This document shows, piece after piece, positions 56,666 through 64,000 of a stretch of DNA of 64,000 bases. The translations under genes and the position numbers were made by a program. Under the pieces are notes generated by a model. The model was given only the letters and a program-made list of their open reading frames with translations, did no database searches and had not been told where the DNA came from. The DNA is from Propionibacteriaceae bacterium P6A17 (lineage in GTDB: Bacteria > Actinomycetota > Actinomycetes > Propionibacteriales > Propionibacteriaceae), in contig KK211045.1 of NCBI GenBank assembly GCA_000619965.1, forward strand, positions 736 to 64,735. Reading direction: 5' to 3'. Within the stretch, counting starts at the first letter, position 1, and every line of letters begins with the position of its first letter.

Positions 56666-56684
56666 TTAGGTGAGCCTCGCTTGA
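56666..56684 (+). promoter_or_regulatory. candidate DtxR/IdeR iron box before sufR
   Basis: TTAGGTGAGCCTCGCTTGA matches the 19-bp consensus TWAGGTTAGSCTAACCTWA at 14 positions, with the left half-site almost perfect. It overlaps a possible -35 (TTGATT, 56681-56686). Binding would let iron repress the suf operon. Confidence 0.45.
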
Positions 56685-56709
56685 TTCTCGGCCGACAATT
56701 GGCAAGGAT
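56681..56709 (+). promoter_or_regulatory. candidate sufR operon promoter
   Basis: TTGATT (56681-56686) and AAGGAT (56704-56709) are 17 bp apart. The start would be about 22 nt before the sufR ATG. A GCAA-GGA-TTGC inverted repeat (56702-56712) overlaps the -10 and could be a SufR site. Confidence 0.4.
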
Positions 56710-56737
56710 TGCGTTTGTTAATCATTGGAGGAGACTG

Positions 56738-57382
56738 ATGGACGCACCGACCAGAGAGCGAGTCGTGCACCTGATCCTTCACAACGGTCCCCAGACCGCG
56801 AAGGAGCTCGCCGACGCGCTCGAGCTCACTCCCGCGGCAGTGCGGAGGCACCTCGCTGCGCTCCTCGACGACGGCACGCTCGCCTCCCGCGAGGAGCGGG
56901 TCTACGGCCCGCGGGGCCGCGGGCGCCCGTCGAAGGTGTTTGTCCTCACCGATGCCGGACGCTCAGAGTTTCAGCAAAGCTACGACCGATTGGCGCTCCT
57001 CGCCTTCGAGAAGCTGAGCGCCTCGGCCCTCACCGAGCTCGCGGAGGAGCGTGTCGCTTCGATCGAGGAGCGCTTTCAGCGGGTGCGTGAGGAGGACCCG
57101 GAGCGGGACGCCGTCGACATCCTCGTCGACGCGCTCGAAGCCGAGCATTACGCGGCCGGCGTCCGTCCGGCCCGCGCGGGGCACCAGATCGTGCAGTACC
57201 ACTGTCCGGTTGCCGACGTCGCCGCCCGCTACCCGATCCTGTGCGAGATCGAGACGAAACTCTTCGGCAAACTACTGGGCTCGCACGTCCAACGGCTCGC
57301 CACCATCGCCCATGGCGACGGCGTGTGCACCACGCACGTGCCCGCCAAGCTCCCCACCCCACAGATTCCCAAGAGAAAGTGA
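56738..57382 (+). CDS. sufR: Fe-S-responsive transcriptional regulator SufR
   Basis: A 214-residue ArsR/DeoR-like repressor. The N-terminal winged helix ([48 protein letters not shown]) binds DNA. The C-terminal Cys residues in [19 protein letters not shown] and [10 protein letters not shown] are placed as Fe-S cluster ligands. With a cluster SufR represses suf; loss of the cluster derepresses it. GGAGGAG lies 4 nt before the ATG. It is first gene of the operon. Confidence 0.93.
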   Translation: MDAPTRERVVHLILHNGPQTAKELADALELTPAAVRRHLAALLDDGTLASREERVYGPRGRGRPSKVFVLTDAGRSEFQQSYDRLALLAFEKLSASALTELAEERVASIEERFQRVREEDPERDAVDILVDALEAEHYAAGVRPARAGHQIVQYHCPVADVAARYPILCEIETKLFGKLLGSHVQRLATIAHGDGVCTTHVPAKLPTPQIPKRK

Positions 57383-57386
57383 TCCC

Positions 57387-58829
57387 ATGACGCAGACTGC
57401 ACCGCAGGCGCCGGGCACCGGCGCCACCCAGGACGAGCACATCGAGGCACTGTCCAAGTACCAGTGGGGCTGGCACGATTCCGACACCGCCGGCGCGGCG
57501 GCCAGGCGCGGCCTCAACGAGGAAGTCGTCAACAACATCTCGGACATGAAGAACGAGCCGCAGTGGATGCGTGAGCTCCGCCTGAAGTCGCTCGCGCTGT
57601 TCGAGAAGAAGCCGATGCCGACGTGGGGTGCCGACCTGTCGGACATCGACTTCGACAACATCAAGTACTTCGTCCGCTCCACGGAGAAGCAGGCCCAGAC
57701 CTGGGACGACCTGCCCGAAGACATCAAGAACACCTACGACCGGCTCGGCATCCCGGAGGCGGAGAAGGCTCGCCTCGTCGCCGGCGTCGCCGCGCAGTAC
57801 GAATCCGAGGTGGTCTACCACAAGATCAACGAGGAGCTCGAGCGCCAGGGCGTCATCTTCCTCGACACCGACACCGCACTCAAGGAGCACGAGGACATCT
57901 TCCGTGAGCACTTCGGTACGGTCATTCCGATCGGCGACAACAAGTTCGCGTCGCTGAACTCGGCTGTGTGGTCCGGCGGCTCGTTCATCTACGTGCCGAA
58001 GGGCGTTCACGTCACCATCCCGCTGCAGGCCTACTTCCGCATCAACACCGAGAACATGGGCCAGTTCGAGCGGACGCTCATCATCGTCGACGAGGACGCC
58101 TACGTGCACTACGTCGAGGGTTGCACCGCGCCGATCTACAAGTCCGACTCGCTGCACTCGGCCGTCGTCGAGATCATCGTGAAGAAGGGTGCCCGCTGCC
58201 GCTACACGACGATCCAGAACTGGTCGACGAACGTGTACAACCTCGTCACCAAGCGCGCCGTCTGCGAGGAGGGCGCGACGATGGAGTGGATCGACGGCAA
58301 CATCGGCTCCAAGGTCACCATGAAGTACCCGGCCGTCTACCTCATGGGCCCGCACGCCAAGGGCGAGACCCTGTCGATCGCGTTCGCGGGCGAGGGGCAG
58401 CATCAGGACACCGGCTCCAAGATGGTGCACTGCGCACCGCACACCTCGAGCTCCATCGTCTCGAAGTCCGTCGCCCGCGCCGGCGGCCGCGCCGCCTACC
58501 GAGGCCTCGTCCAGGTGCAGCCGGGCGCGACCCACTCCAAGTCGGGCGTCATGTGCGACGCGCTTCTCGTCGACACCGTCTCCCGTTCCGACACCTACCC
58601 CTACGTGGACGTGCGTGAGGAAGACGTGTCCATGGCGCACGAGGCCACCGTCTCGAAGGTGTCCGAGGACCAGCTCTTCTACCTCATGAGCCGCGGCATG
58701 GACGAGGTCGAGGCCACCGCGATGATCGTGCGCGGCTTCATCGAGCCCATCGCACGGGAACTGCCCATGGAATACGCCCTCGAGCTCAACCGCCTCATCG
58801 AACTGCAGATGGAGGGTGCGGTCGGCTGA
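57387..58829 (+). CDS. sufB: Fe-S cluster assembly protein SufB
   Basis: A 480-residue scaffold subunit of SufBC2D. It shows [70 protein letters not shown] and [12 protein letters not shown]. The reading frame is continuous, so the intein found in mycobacterial SufB is absent. It starts 4 nt after sufR. Confidence 0.97.
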   Translation: MTQTAPQAPGTGATQDEHIEALSKYQWGWHDSDTAGAAARRGLNEEVVNNISDMKNEPQWMRELRLKSLALFEKKPMPTWGADLSDIDFDNIKYFVRSTEKQAQTWDDLPEDIKNTYDRLGIPEAEKARLVAGVAAQYESEVVYHKINEELERQGVIFLDTDTALKEHEDIFREHFGTVIPIGDNKFASLNSAVWSGGSFIYVPKGVHVTIPLQAYFRINTENMGQFERTLIIVDEDAYVHYVEGCTAPIYKSDSLHSAVVEIIVKKGARCRYTTIQNWSTNVYNLVTKRAVCEEGATMEWIDGNIGSKVTMKYPAVYLMGPHAKGETLSIAFAGEGQHQDTGSKMVHCAPHTSSSIVSKSVARAGGRAAYRGLVQVQPGATHSKSGVMCDALLVDTVSRSDTYPYVDVREEDVSMAHEATVSKVSEDQLFYLMSRGMDEVEATAMIVRGFIEPIARELPMEYALELNRLIELQMEGAVG

Positions 58830-58878
58830 CCAGCCGCCGACACCCGCCACCGACGACCCTGCACGAGAAAGAACACCA

Positions 58879-60033
58879 TTGACCAACACCCAGCCGAACG
58901 TGGCCGGCGCGATCGAGCGCGTCGAGTCCCATCTGCACCCCATCCCCTCCTGGGACCTCGCCGACCACCCGCAGCCCACCGGCCGTGAGGAGATTTGGCG
59001 GTTCACCCCGAAGCGCAAGTTCAAGGCCCTGTTCGACGAGACCGTCACCCCGGGCTCGCTCGAGTGGGAAGGGACCTTCCCCGACGGCGTCACCGTCACC
59101 GAGATCACCGCCGAGCAGGCCCGTGGGCTCTCCAGCGAGGCCCCCGTCGACCGCGTGGCCGCGCTCGCCGCGGATCTCGCCCCCAACCGCACCCTCATCG
59201 AGATCGCGCCCGAGGCCGAGCTGGCCGAGCCGGTGACGCTCGTCGCCCGCGGCCAAGGCGGCGAGGCTCGCGACCAGTACATCGTCAAGGTGGGCGCGTT
59301 CGCCAAGGCGACGATCATCATCCGTTTCGAGGGCGTGGCCAGCTACGCGGAGAAGGCGGAGTTCATCGTCGGCGACGGCGCGAACGTCAACATCGTCACG
59401 CTCCAGGACTGGGACGCCGGCGCCGTGCACGGAGGGCAGCGCTCGGTGCTCGTCGGGCGTGACGCGCACGTGAAGTCCGTCACCGCGTCCCTGGGCGGCG
59501 ACGTCGTGCGCATCCAGGAGAACATGCGCTACGCGGCCCCCGGCGGCGAGCTGGAGAGCTACGGACTGTACTTCGTCGAGTCGGGGCAGCACGTGCAGCA
59601 CCGCCTGTTCGTCGACCACAACCAGCCGAAGACGAAGTCGAACGTCGACTACCGTGGCGCGCTCCAGGGCAAGGGGGCGCACTCGGTGTGGATTGGCGAC
59701 GTGCTCATCCGCAAGAACGCCGAAGGCATCGACACCTACGAATCCAACAAGAACCTGCTGCTCACCGAAGGCTGCCAGGCCGATTCCGTGCCGAACCTCG
59801 AGATCGAAACGGGCGAGATCGAGGGCGCCGGCCACTCGTCGACCACCGGCCGCTTCGACGACCTGCAGCTCTTCTATCTCATGAGCCGCGGCGTACCGGA
59901 GCGCGAAGCCCGTCGCCTGATTGTCCAAGGATTCTTCGTCGAAATCATCCGCCGCTTCGGCGTGGCCGAGATCGAGGAGCAGATGACGGCTCGCGTCGAG
60001 CGCGAGATCGAGGCCATCGAGGGCCGCGCATGA
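58879..60033 (+). CDS. sufD: Fe-S cluster assembly protein SufD
   Basis: A 384-residue SufB paralogue in the SufBC2D scaffold. Diagnostic stretches are VDHNQPKTKSNVDYRGALQG, GIDTYESNKNLLLTEGCQAD and [20 protein letters not shown]. The best start is TTG 58879 (LTNTQPN) after GAGAAAGAACACCA. A GTG at 58816 would overlap sufB and has GGAGG with no spacing. TTG starts are rare in this window. It overlaps the Rieske gene (ATGA). Confidence 0.93.
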   Translation: MTNTQPNVAGAIERVESHLHPIPSWDLADHPQPTGREEIWRFTPKRKFKALFDETVTPGSLEWEGTFPDGVTVTEITAEQARGLSSEAPVDRVAALAADLAPNRTLIEIAPEAELAEPVTLVARGQGGEARDQYIVKVGAFAKATIIIRFEGVASYAEKAEFIVGDGANVNIVTLQDWDAGAVHGGQRSVLVGRDAHVKSVTASLGGDVVRIQENMRYAAPGGELESYGLYFVESGQHVQHRLFVDHNQPKTKSNVDYRGALQGKGAHSVWIGDVLIRKNAEGIDTYESNKNLLLTEGCQADSVPNLEIETGEIEGAGHSSTTGRFDDLQLFYLMSRGVPEREARRLIVQGFFVEIIRRFGVAEIEEQMTARVEREIEAIEGRA

Positions 60034-60368
60034 GCTGGATCCGCGTCGCGTCCGTCGACGAACTCACCGACGACGTCCCGCTCGCCGTCGACGTGCCCGT
60101 GGACGGCGACGAGCTACCCCTCGCGATCGTCCGGCACCAGGGCGCGCTCTACGCCATCTGGAACGAGTGTTCGCACGGCAACGTCGAACTTAGCGAGGGC
60201 GACGTCGCCGACGGCGCGATCGAGTGCTACCTGCACGGCTCGCGGTTCAGCCTCGCCACGGGCGAGCCGCTGACCATGCCCGCCACCCAGCCGGTCCGTG
60301 TGTTCCCGGCGCGCATCGACGGCGACGACGTACTCGTCGACGTCGCCAACCCCACTGAAGACTTCTAA
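60030..60368 (+). CDS. Rieske-type [2Fe-2S] ferredoxin of the suf operon
   Basis: A 112-residue protein with the Rieske ligands CxH in WNECSHGNVELSEGD and CxxH in ECYLHGSRFSLATGEP. Actinobacterial suf operons usually carry such a gene between sufD and sufC, often annotated as a non-heme oxygenase ferredoxin subunit. It may supply electrons for assembly, but this is unproven. Confidence 0.92.
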   Translation: MSWIRVASVDELTDDVPLAVDVPVDGDELPLAIVRHQGALYAIWNECSHGNVELSEGDVADGAIECYLHGSRFSLATGEPLTMPATQPVRVFPARIDGDDVLVDVANPTEDF

Positions 60369-60394
60369 GCAACAACCAACAGGAGAACCTGCAC

Positions 60395-61153
60395 ATGTCC
60401 ACTCTCGTCATCTCCGACCTCCACGCCGACGTCCTCACCGAGGAGGGCCCGAAGCCGATCCTCAAGGGCGTCAACCTCACCGTGAACCCGGGCGAGATCC
60501 ACGCGATCATGGGCCCCAACGGCTCGGGCAAGTCCACCCTGGCCTACGCCATCGCCGGGCACCCGAAGTACGAGATCACCTCCGGCTCCGTGACCCTCGA
60601 CGGCACCGAGCTGACCGAGCTCAGCGTCGACGAGCGAGCCAAGGCCGGCCTGTACCTGGCGATGCAGTACCCCGTCGAGGTGCCGGGGGTGTCCGTCGCG
60701 AACTTCCTCCGCTCCGCCAAGACCGCACTCGACGGCGAGGCCCCCAAGATCCGCACGTGGGTCAAGGACGTGGAGGAGGCACTGGGCCGTCTCAGCCTCG
60801 ACAAGTCGTTCTCCGGCCGCTCCGTCAACGAGGGCTTCTCCGGCGGCGAGAAGAAGCGTCACGAGATTGCCCAGCTCGAGCTGCTGAACCCGAAGGCCGC
60901 GATCCTCGACGAGACCGACTCCGGCCTCGACATCGACGCGCTCAAGGTGGTCTCCGAGGGCGTCAACCGCTACGCCTCGGCAGGCGACAAGGCCGTCATC
61001 CTCATCACGCACTACACCCGCATCCTGCGTTACATCGACCCGACGTTCGTCCACGTCTTCGTCGACGGTCACGTCGTCGAGTCGGGCGGCCGCGAGCTGG
61101 CCGACAAGCTCGAGGCGGAGGGCTACGAGGCCTACGTGAAGGCAGCCAAGTGA
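60395..61153 (+). CDS. sufC: Fe-S cluster assembly ATPase SufC
   Basis: A 252-residue ABC-type ATPase without membrane partner. Walker A is GPNGSGKSTLAYAIAG near residue 41, the signature is FSGGEKKRHEIAQLELL and Walker B is AAILDETDSGLDIDALK. AGGAGAA precedes the ATG. The stop overlaps the sufS GTG. Confidence 0.97.
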   Translation: MSTLVISDLHADVLTEEGPKPILKGVNLTVNPGEIHAIMGPNGSGKSTLAYAIAGHPKYEITSGSVTLDGTELTELSVDERAKAGLYLAMQYPVEVPGVSVANFLRSAKTALDGEAPKIRTWVKDVEEALGRLSLDKSFSGRSVNEGFSGGEKKRHEIAQLELLNPKAAILDETDSGLDIDALKVVSEGVNRYASAGDKAVILITHYTRILRYIDPTFVHVFVDGHVVESGGRELADKLEAEGYEAYVKAAK

Positions 61154-62394
61154 CCTACGACGTCGAGGCCATCCGGGCCGAGTTCCCCATCCTGCAGCGG
61201 CAGGTGGGGGACTGGCCGTTGGCCTATCTCGACTCCGCCAACACCTCGCAGAAGCCGCGGGTCGTCGTCGAGGCCATCGAGGAGCACTACCTGCGCCACA
61301 ACGCCAACGTCGCCCGCGCCATGCACATGCTCGGCGCCGAGGCGACGGAGGCCTACGAGGGGGCGCGGGCCAGGATCGCACAGTTCATCGGGGCGGCGCG
61401 ACCGGAGGAGATCGTCTTCACGAAGAACGCCTCCGAGGCACTCAACCTCGCTGCGCACACCCTGGGTGCGGGGCTCGGCCCCGGCGATGAAGTCGTCACC
61501 ACCGTGATGGAGCACCACTCCAACATCGTGCCGTGGCAGATGCTGTGCGAGCGCACGGGCGCCACACTCCGGTGGTTCGACGTGACGCCCGACGGTCGGC
61601 TCGATCTCGACAAGGCCGAGGCCGACGGGCTCATCAACGAGCGCACGAGGATCGTCACCCTCACGTGGGTGTCGAATGTGCTGGGCACCCGCAACCCGGT
61701 GGCGAAGGTCGCCGAGCTCGCCCATGCCGTGGGGGCGAAGGTCGTCGTCGATGGCTCACAGGCGGTGCCGCACCAGCGCACCGACGTGGCCTCGCTCGGC
61801 GCGGACATCCTGGCGTTCACGGGACACAAGATGTGTGGGCCCACCGGCATCGGTGTCCTGTGGGGACGGCACGACCTGCTGGAGACGCTGCCGCCCTTCC
61901 TGGGCGGCGGTGAGATGATCGAGATCGTCGAGATGGAGCGTTCGACGTTCGCCGCGCCGCCGTACCGGTTCGAGGCCGGCACCCCGCCGATCGCGCAGGC
62001 CGTCGGGCTCGCCGCAGCGTGTGACTTCCTCGACGGCATCGGCCTGGACGCGATCGAGGCACACGAGCACGCGATCACCGAATACGCCCTCGACAAGCTG
62101 CTCGCCATCGACGGATTCCAGTTGCTGGGCCCGTCGGACGTGTACGAGCGTGGGCCCGCGATCTCCTTCAACATCGACGGCGTCCACCCCCACGACGTGA
62201 TGCAGCTCTTCGACAGCCGCGGCGTCGCCATCCGTGGCGGTCACCACTGCGCGCGCCCACTGCACCGTCGTTTCGGCGTGCAGTCGTCGACGCGTGCCAG
62301 CTCCTACCTATACACGACGACGGCCGAGATCGACGCGCTCGCCGACGCGATGGTCTACACCCGCGACTACTTCGCGCCGAGGTTCGGAGGCTGA
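61150..62394 (+). CDS. sufS: cysteine desulfurase SufS
   Basis: A 414-residue PLP enzyme that takes sulphur from cysteine. The PLP lysine is in ILAFTGHKMCGPTGIGVLWG, the cofactor His is in TTVMEHHSNIVPW and the catalytic Cys is in IRGGHHCARPLHRRFG. GTG 61150 overlaps sufC (GTGA). It passes sulphur to SufU. Confidence 0.97.
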   Translation: MTYDVEAIRAEFPILQRQVGDWPLAYLDSANTSQKPRVVVEAIEEHYLRHNANVARAMHMLGAEATEAYEGARARIAQFIGAARPEEIVFTKNASEALNLAAHTLGAGLGPGDEVVTTVMEHHSNIVPWQMLCERTGATLRWFDVTPDGRLDLDKAEADGLINERTRIVTLTWVSNVLGTRNPVAKVAELAHAVGAKVVVDGSQAVPHQRTDVASLGADILAFTGHKMCGPTGIGVLWGRHDLLETLPPFLGGGEMIEIVEMERSTFAAPPYRFEAGTPPIAQAVGLAAACDFLDGIGLDAIEAHEHAITEYALDKLLAIDGFQLLGPSDVYERGPAISFNIDGVHPHDVMQLFDSRGVAIRGGHHCARPLHRRFGVQSSTRASSYLYTTTAEIDALADAMVYTRDYFAPRFGG

Positions 62395-62396
62395 CC

Positions 62397-62846
62397 ATGG
62401 ACGTTGACGAGCTCTACCAGACGATCATCCTCGACCACTACCGCGAGAAGCACCACAGCGGATTGCGGGACCCGCACGACGTCGAGGTGCATCACGTCAA
62501 CCCATCATGTGGCGACGAGCTGACCCTGCGCGTGCACCTCGCGGGCGGCAACGTCGAGGACGTGTCGTACCACGCAGAGGGCTGCTCGATCTCGCAGGCT
62601 TCTACGTCGATCATGACGGACCTGCTGATCGGCAGGGACGTCCAAGACGCGTTGGCGATGCACGACGAGTTCCTGCACGTCATGCAGTCCAAGGGTGAGG
62701 AGACACCCGACGAGGACCGGTTTGAGGACGCGATCGCGTTCGCCGGCGTCGCGAAGTTCCCGGCGCGCGTGAAGTGCGCGCTCCTCGGATGGTCTGCGGT
62801 CCGCGACGCCATCCTCCAAGCCCAAGCGAAGGAGCAGCAGCAATGA
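62397..62846 (+). CDS. sufU: SufU zinc-dependent sulfurtransferase
   Basis: A 149-residue IscU-like protein. Zinc ligands are in HVNPSCGDELTL, AEGCSISQAS and ARVKCALLGW (three Cys plus Asp). In Gram-positives SufU accepts persulfide from SufS rather than serving as scaffold. It starts 2 nt after sufS and overlaps sufT. Confidence 0.96.
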   Translation: MDVDELYQTIILDHYREKHHSGLRDPHDVEVHHVNPSCGDELTLRVHLAGGNVEDVSYHAEGCSISQASTSIMTDLLIGRDVQDALAMHDEFLHVMQSKGEETPDEDRFEDAIAFAGVAKFPARVKCALLGWSAVRDAILQAQAKEQQQ

Positions 62847-63214
62847 CTGAATCCCGCCCCAGCGACCTCGTCGACGACGAGTTCCCCGACGGCCCGCCGT
62901 CGGCGATCCCGAGCGAGGACGACATCACCGAGGCGATGAAGGACGTCGTCGACCCTGAATTGATGGTCAACGTCGTCGATCTTGGCCTCCTGTACGGTGT
63001 CGCCGTCGACGCCGAGGGCAACGTGACCCTCGACATGACGCTCACCTCACCGACGTGCCCGCTGACCGACAAGATCGAGTACGACACGAAGTACGTCCTC
63101 GACGGGCTGGCCAACTCGGTCACCATCAACTGGGTGTGGCTGCCGCCGTGGACGCTGGACATGATCACCGACGACGGCCGCGAGCAGTTGCGTTCGATCG
63201 GGTACAACATCTGA
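62843..63214 (+). CDS. sufT: SufT/MIP18 family protein (DUF59)
   Basis: A 123-residue DUF59 protein. It has VVDPELMVNVVDLGLLYGV and MTLTSPTCPLTDKIEYDTK with the conserved Cys. Homologues help maturation or transfer of Fe-S clusters. It is the last gene of the suf operon. Confidence 0.94.
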   Translation: MTESRPSDLVDDEFPDGPPSAIPSEDDITEAMKDVVDPELMVNVVDLGLLYGVAVDAEGNVTLDMTLTSPTCPLTDKIEYDTKYVLDGLANSVTINWVWLPPWTLDMITDDGREQLRSIGYNI

Positions 63215-63234
63215 TCGGGCGCCGACCCTCGTCG

Positions 63235-63279
63235 GAACGCCCGGCGTGCTCCCCGGATGGGCAGTGCGCCGGGCGGTTC
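63235..63279 (+). terminator. stem-loop after sufT
   Basis: CGCCCGGCG (63238-63246) pairs with CGCCGGGCG (63267-63275) and GAAC/GTTC extends the stem with a bulge. The loop is 20 nt. It probably ends the suf operon. Confidence 0.6.
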
Positions 63280-63291
63280 GCGTTCCAGGAC

Positions 63292-63297
63292 TAGAGT
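63292..63297 (+). promoter_or_regulatory. -10 hexamer of probable leaderless promoter for the rarD-like gene
   Basis: TAGAGT lies 8 nt before the GTG at 63306. Confidence 0.4.
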
Positions 63298-63305
63298 TGG
63301 CGGCC

Positions 63306-64000
63306 GTGACGAAGGACGAGCGGATCGGGTGGCTGTCTGGTTTCTCGGCGTACCTGTTGTGGGGCGTGTTCCCGCTGTACTTCGTGCTGTTCCAGCGCAC
63401 GGGCGCGCTCGAGGTGGTGGCGCACCGGATCGTGTGGAGCTTCGTGTTCTGCATGCTCCTGCTGGTGGCGCTGCGCGGGGTGCGGCGCTTCGTCGGACTG
63501 TGGCGTGACCGACGGACCGCCCTGCTGCTCGCAGCGGCGGGAGTGCTCATCACGCTCAACTGGTCGCTCTACGTGATTGGCGTCCTGAGCGGCCGAACGA
63601 TCGAGGCTGCGCTCGGGTACTTCATCAATCCGCTGGCGGCGGTGGCGTTCGGCGTCGTGGTGTTCCGCGAGCGACTCCGCCTGCTGCAGAAGGTGGCGCT
63701 GGTGTTCGGCGCGCTGGCCGTCGTCGTCATGGTGGTGGCATACGGGCAGGTGCCGTGGATCGCGCTCGGGCTGGCGGCGTCGTTCGCGTCCTATTCGGTG
63801 GTGAAGAAGCTCGTGGGGGCGAAGGTGCAGGCCGTCGACGGGCTGGCGTCGGAGACCGCCGTGATGGTGCCTCTGGCGCTCGGATACCTGCTGTTCCTCG
63901 CGGTGCGGGGCGCCGGCTCGTTTTCCCTGTCGGGCTACGGGGCGCTGCTCGCGACGACGGGCGTCGTGACGGCGGTGCCTCTGTTGTTGTTCGCGGTGGC
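63306..64000 (+). CDS. rarD: RarD-like EamA-family transporter (3' end outside window)
   Basis: At least 231 residues of a multi-span membrane protein, cut by the window end. It begins MTKDERIGWLSGFSAYLLWG, followed by PLYFVLFQ, VVAHRIVWSFVFCMLLLVAL, TLNWSLYVIGVLSGRTIEAA and LGYFINPLAAVAFGVVVFRE, which are the RarD hallmarks. RarD proteins are EamA/DMT permeases whose substrate is unsettled. About seven membrane segments are visible. Confidence 0.88.
   Translation, partial: MTKDERIGWLSGFSAYLLWGVFPLYFVLFQRTGALEVVAHRIVWSFVFCMLLLVALRGVRRFVGLWRDRRTALLLAAAGVLITLNWSLYVIGVLSGRTIEAALGYFINPLAAVAFGVVVFRERLRLLQKVALVFGALAVVVMVVAYGQVPWIALGLAASFASYSVVKKLVGAKVQAVDGLASETAVMVPLALGYLLFLAVRGAGSFSLSGYGALLATTGVVTAVPLLLFAV

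Noticed and set aside
57387-58829. An intein in sufB, as in mycobacteria
   Set aside because: The frame is 480 codons of uninterrupted SufB sequence with no splice-junction motifs.

Overview
The window is about 69% G+C, with GTG starts, ATGA/GTGA stop-start overlaps and actinobacterial gene orders (HAD phosphatase-small protein-tlyA-nadK-recN; rapZ-yvcK-whiA-gap-pgk-tpiA-secG; sufR-sufB-sufD-Rieske-sufC-sufS-sufU-sufT). RbpA, WhiA, OpcA, a mycothiol-type DinB/maleylpyruvate isomerase protein and a DUF222/HNH (13E12-like) protein point to Actinomycetota. I favour the Propionibacteriales, but that rank is an inference.

Layout. 1-7.4 kb: 3' part of a TPR protein with octapeptide repeats, HAD phosphatase, small protein, tlyA, an NAD-malic enzyme, nadK, recN. 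7.4-13.1 kb: polA, an orphan class F-like sortase, rpsA, coaE. 13.1-15.9 kb: metNIQ importer on the minus strand behind a polycysteine leader peptide. 16-20.6 kb: gcvT-gcvH-gcvP behind a tandem glycine riboswitch. 20.7-30.9 kb: uvrB, a DinB-like gene, uvrA, then a repeat-rich accessory segment with a DUF222/HNH gene, then uvrC. 31.2-33.2 kb: bioYMN biotin importer. 33.2-41 kb: M15-like lipoprotein, rapZ-yvcK-whiA, gap-pgk-tpiA, secG, rbpA. 41-46.7 kb: pgl-opcA-zwf, ctaB and a GalT-like protein. 46.7-50.2 kb: TAXI-type TRAP transporter. 50.3-55.8 kb: DUF4287-like gene, DinB, M3 peptidase, ctaA and an ABC exporter. 55.8-56.7 kb: Rhs remnant. 56.7-63.2 kb: suf operon. The end holds the start of a RarD-like transporter.

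Most genes serve core functions: DNA repair (recN, polA, uvrABC), central carbon metabolism (gap, pgk, tpiA, malic enzyme, oxidative pentose phosphate genes), one-carbon supply, Fe-S assembly, heme A synthesis and vitamin uptake. The most interesting part is the control DNA. Upstream of metN is a 29-codon ORF with five consecutive Cys codons near its end, followed by three short complementary segments able to form either a hairpin at the leader stop codon or one covering the metN start. Other candidates are a BioQ-like operator before bioY, an iron box before sufR, a LexA-like box before uvrA, and a recurring leaderless promoter form in which a TANNNT hexamer lies 6-8 nt before the start codon of at least fourteen genes.

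The accessory segments are 26.5-28.95 kb (REP-like elements inverted on either side of a DUF222 gene, a G-rich repeat array and a 33% G+C patch) and 55.8-56.7 kb.
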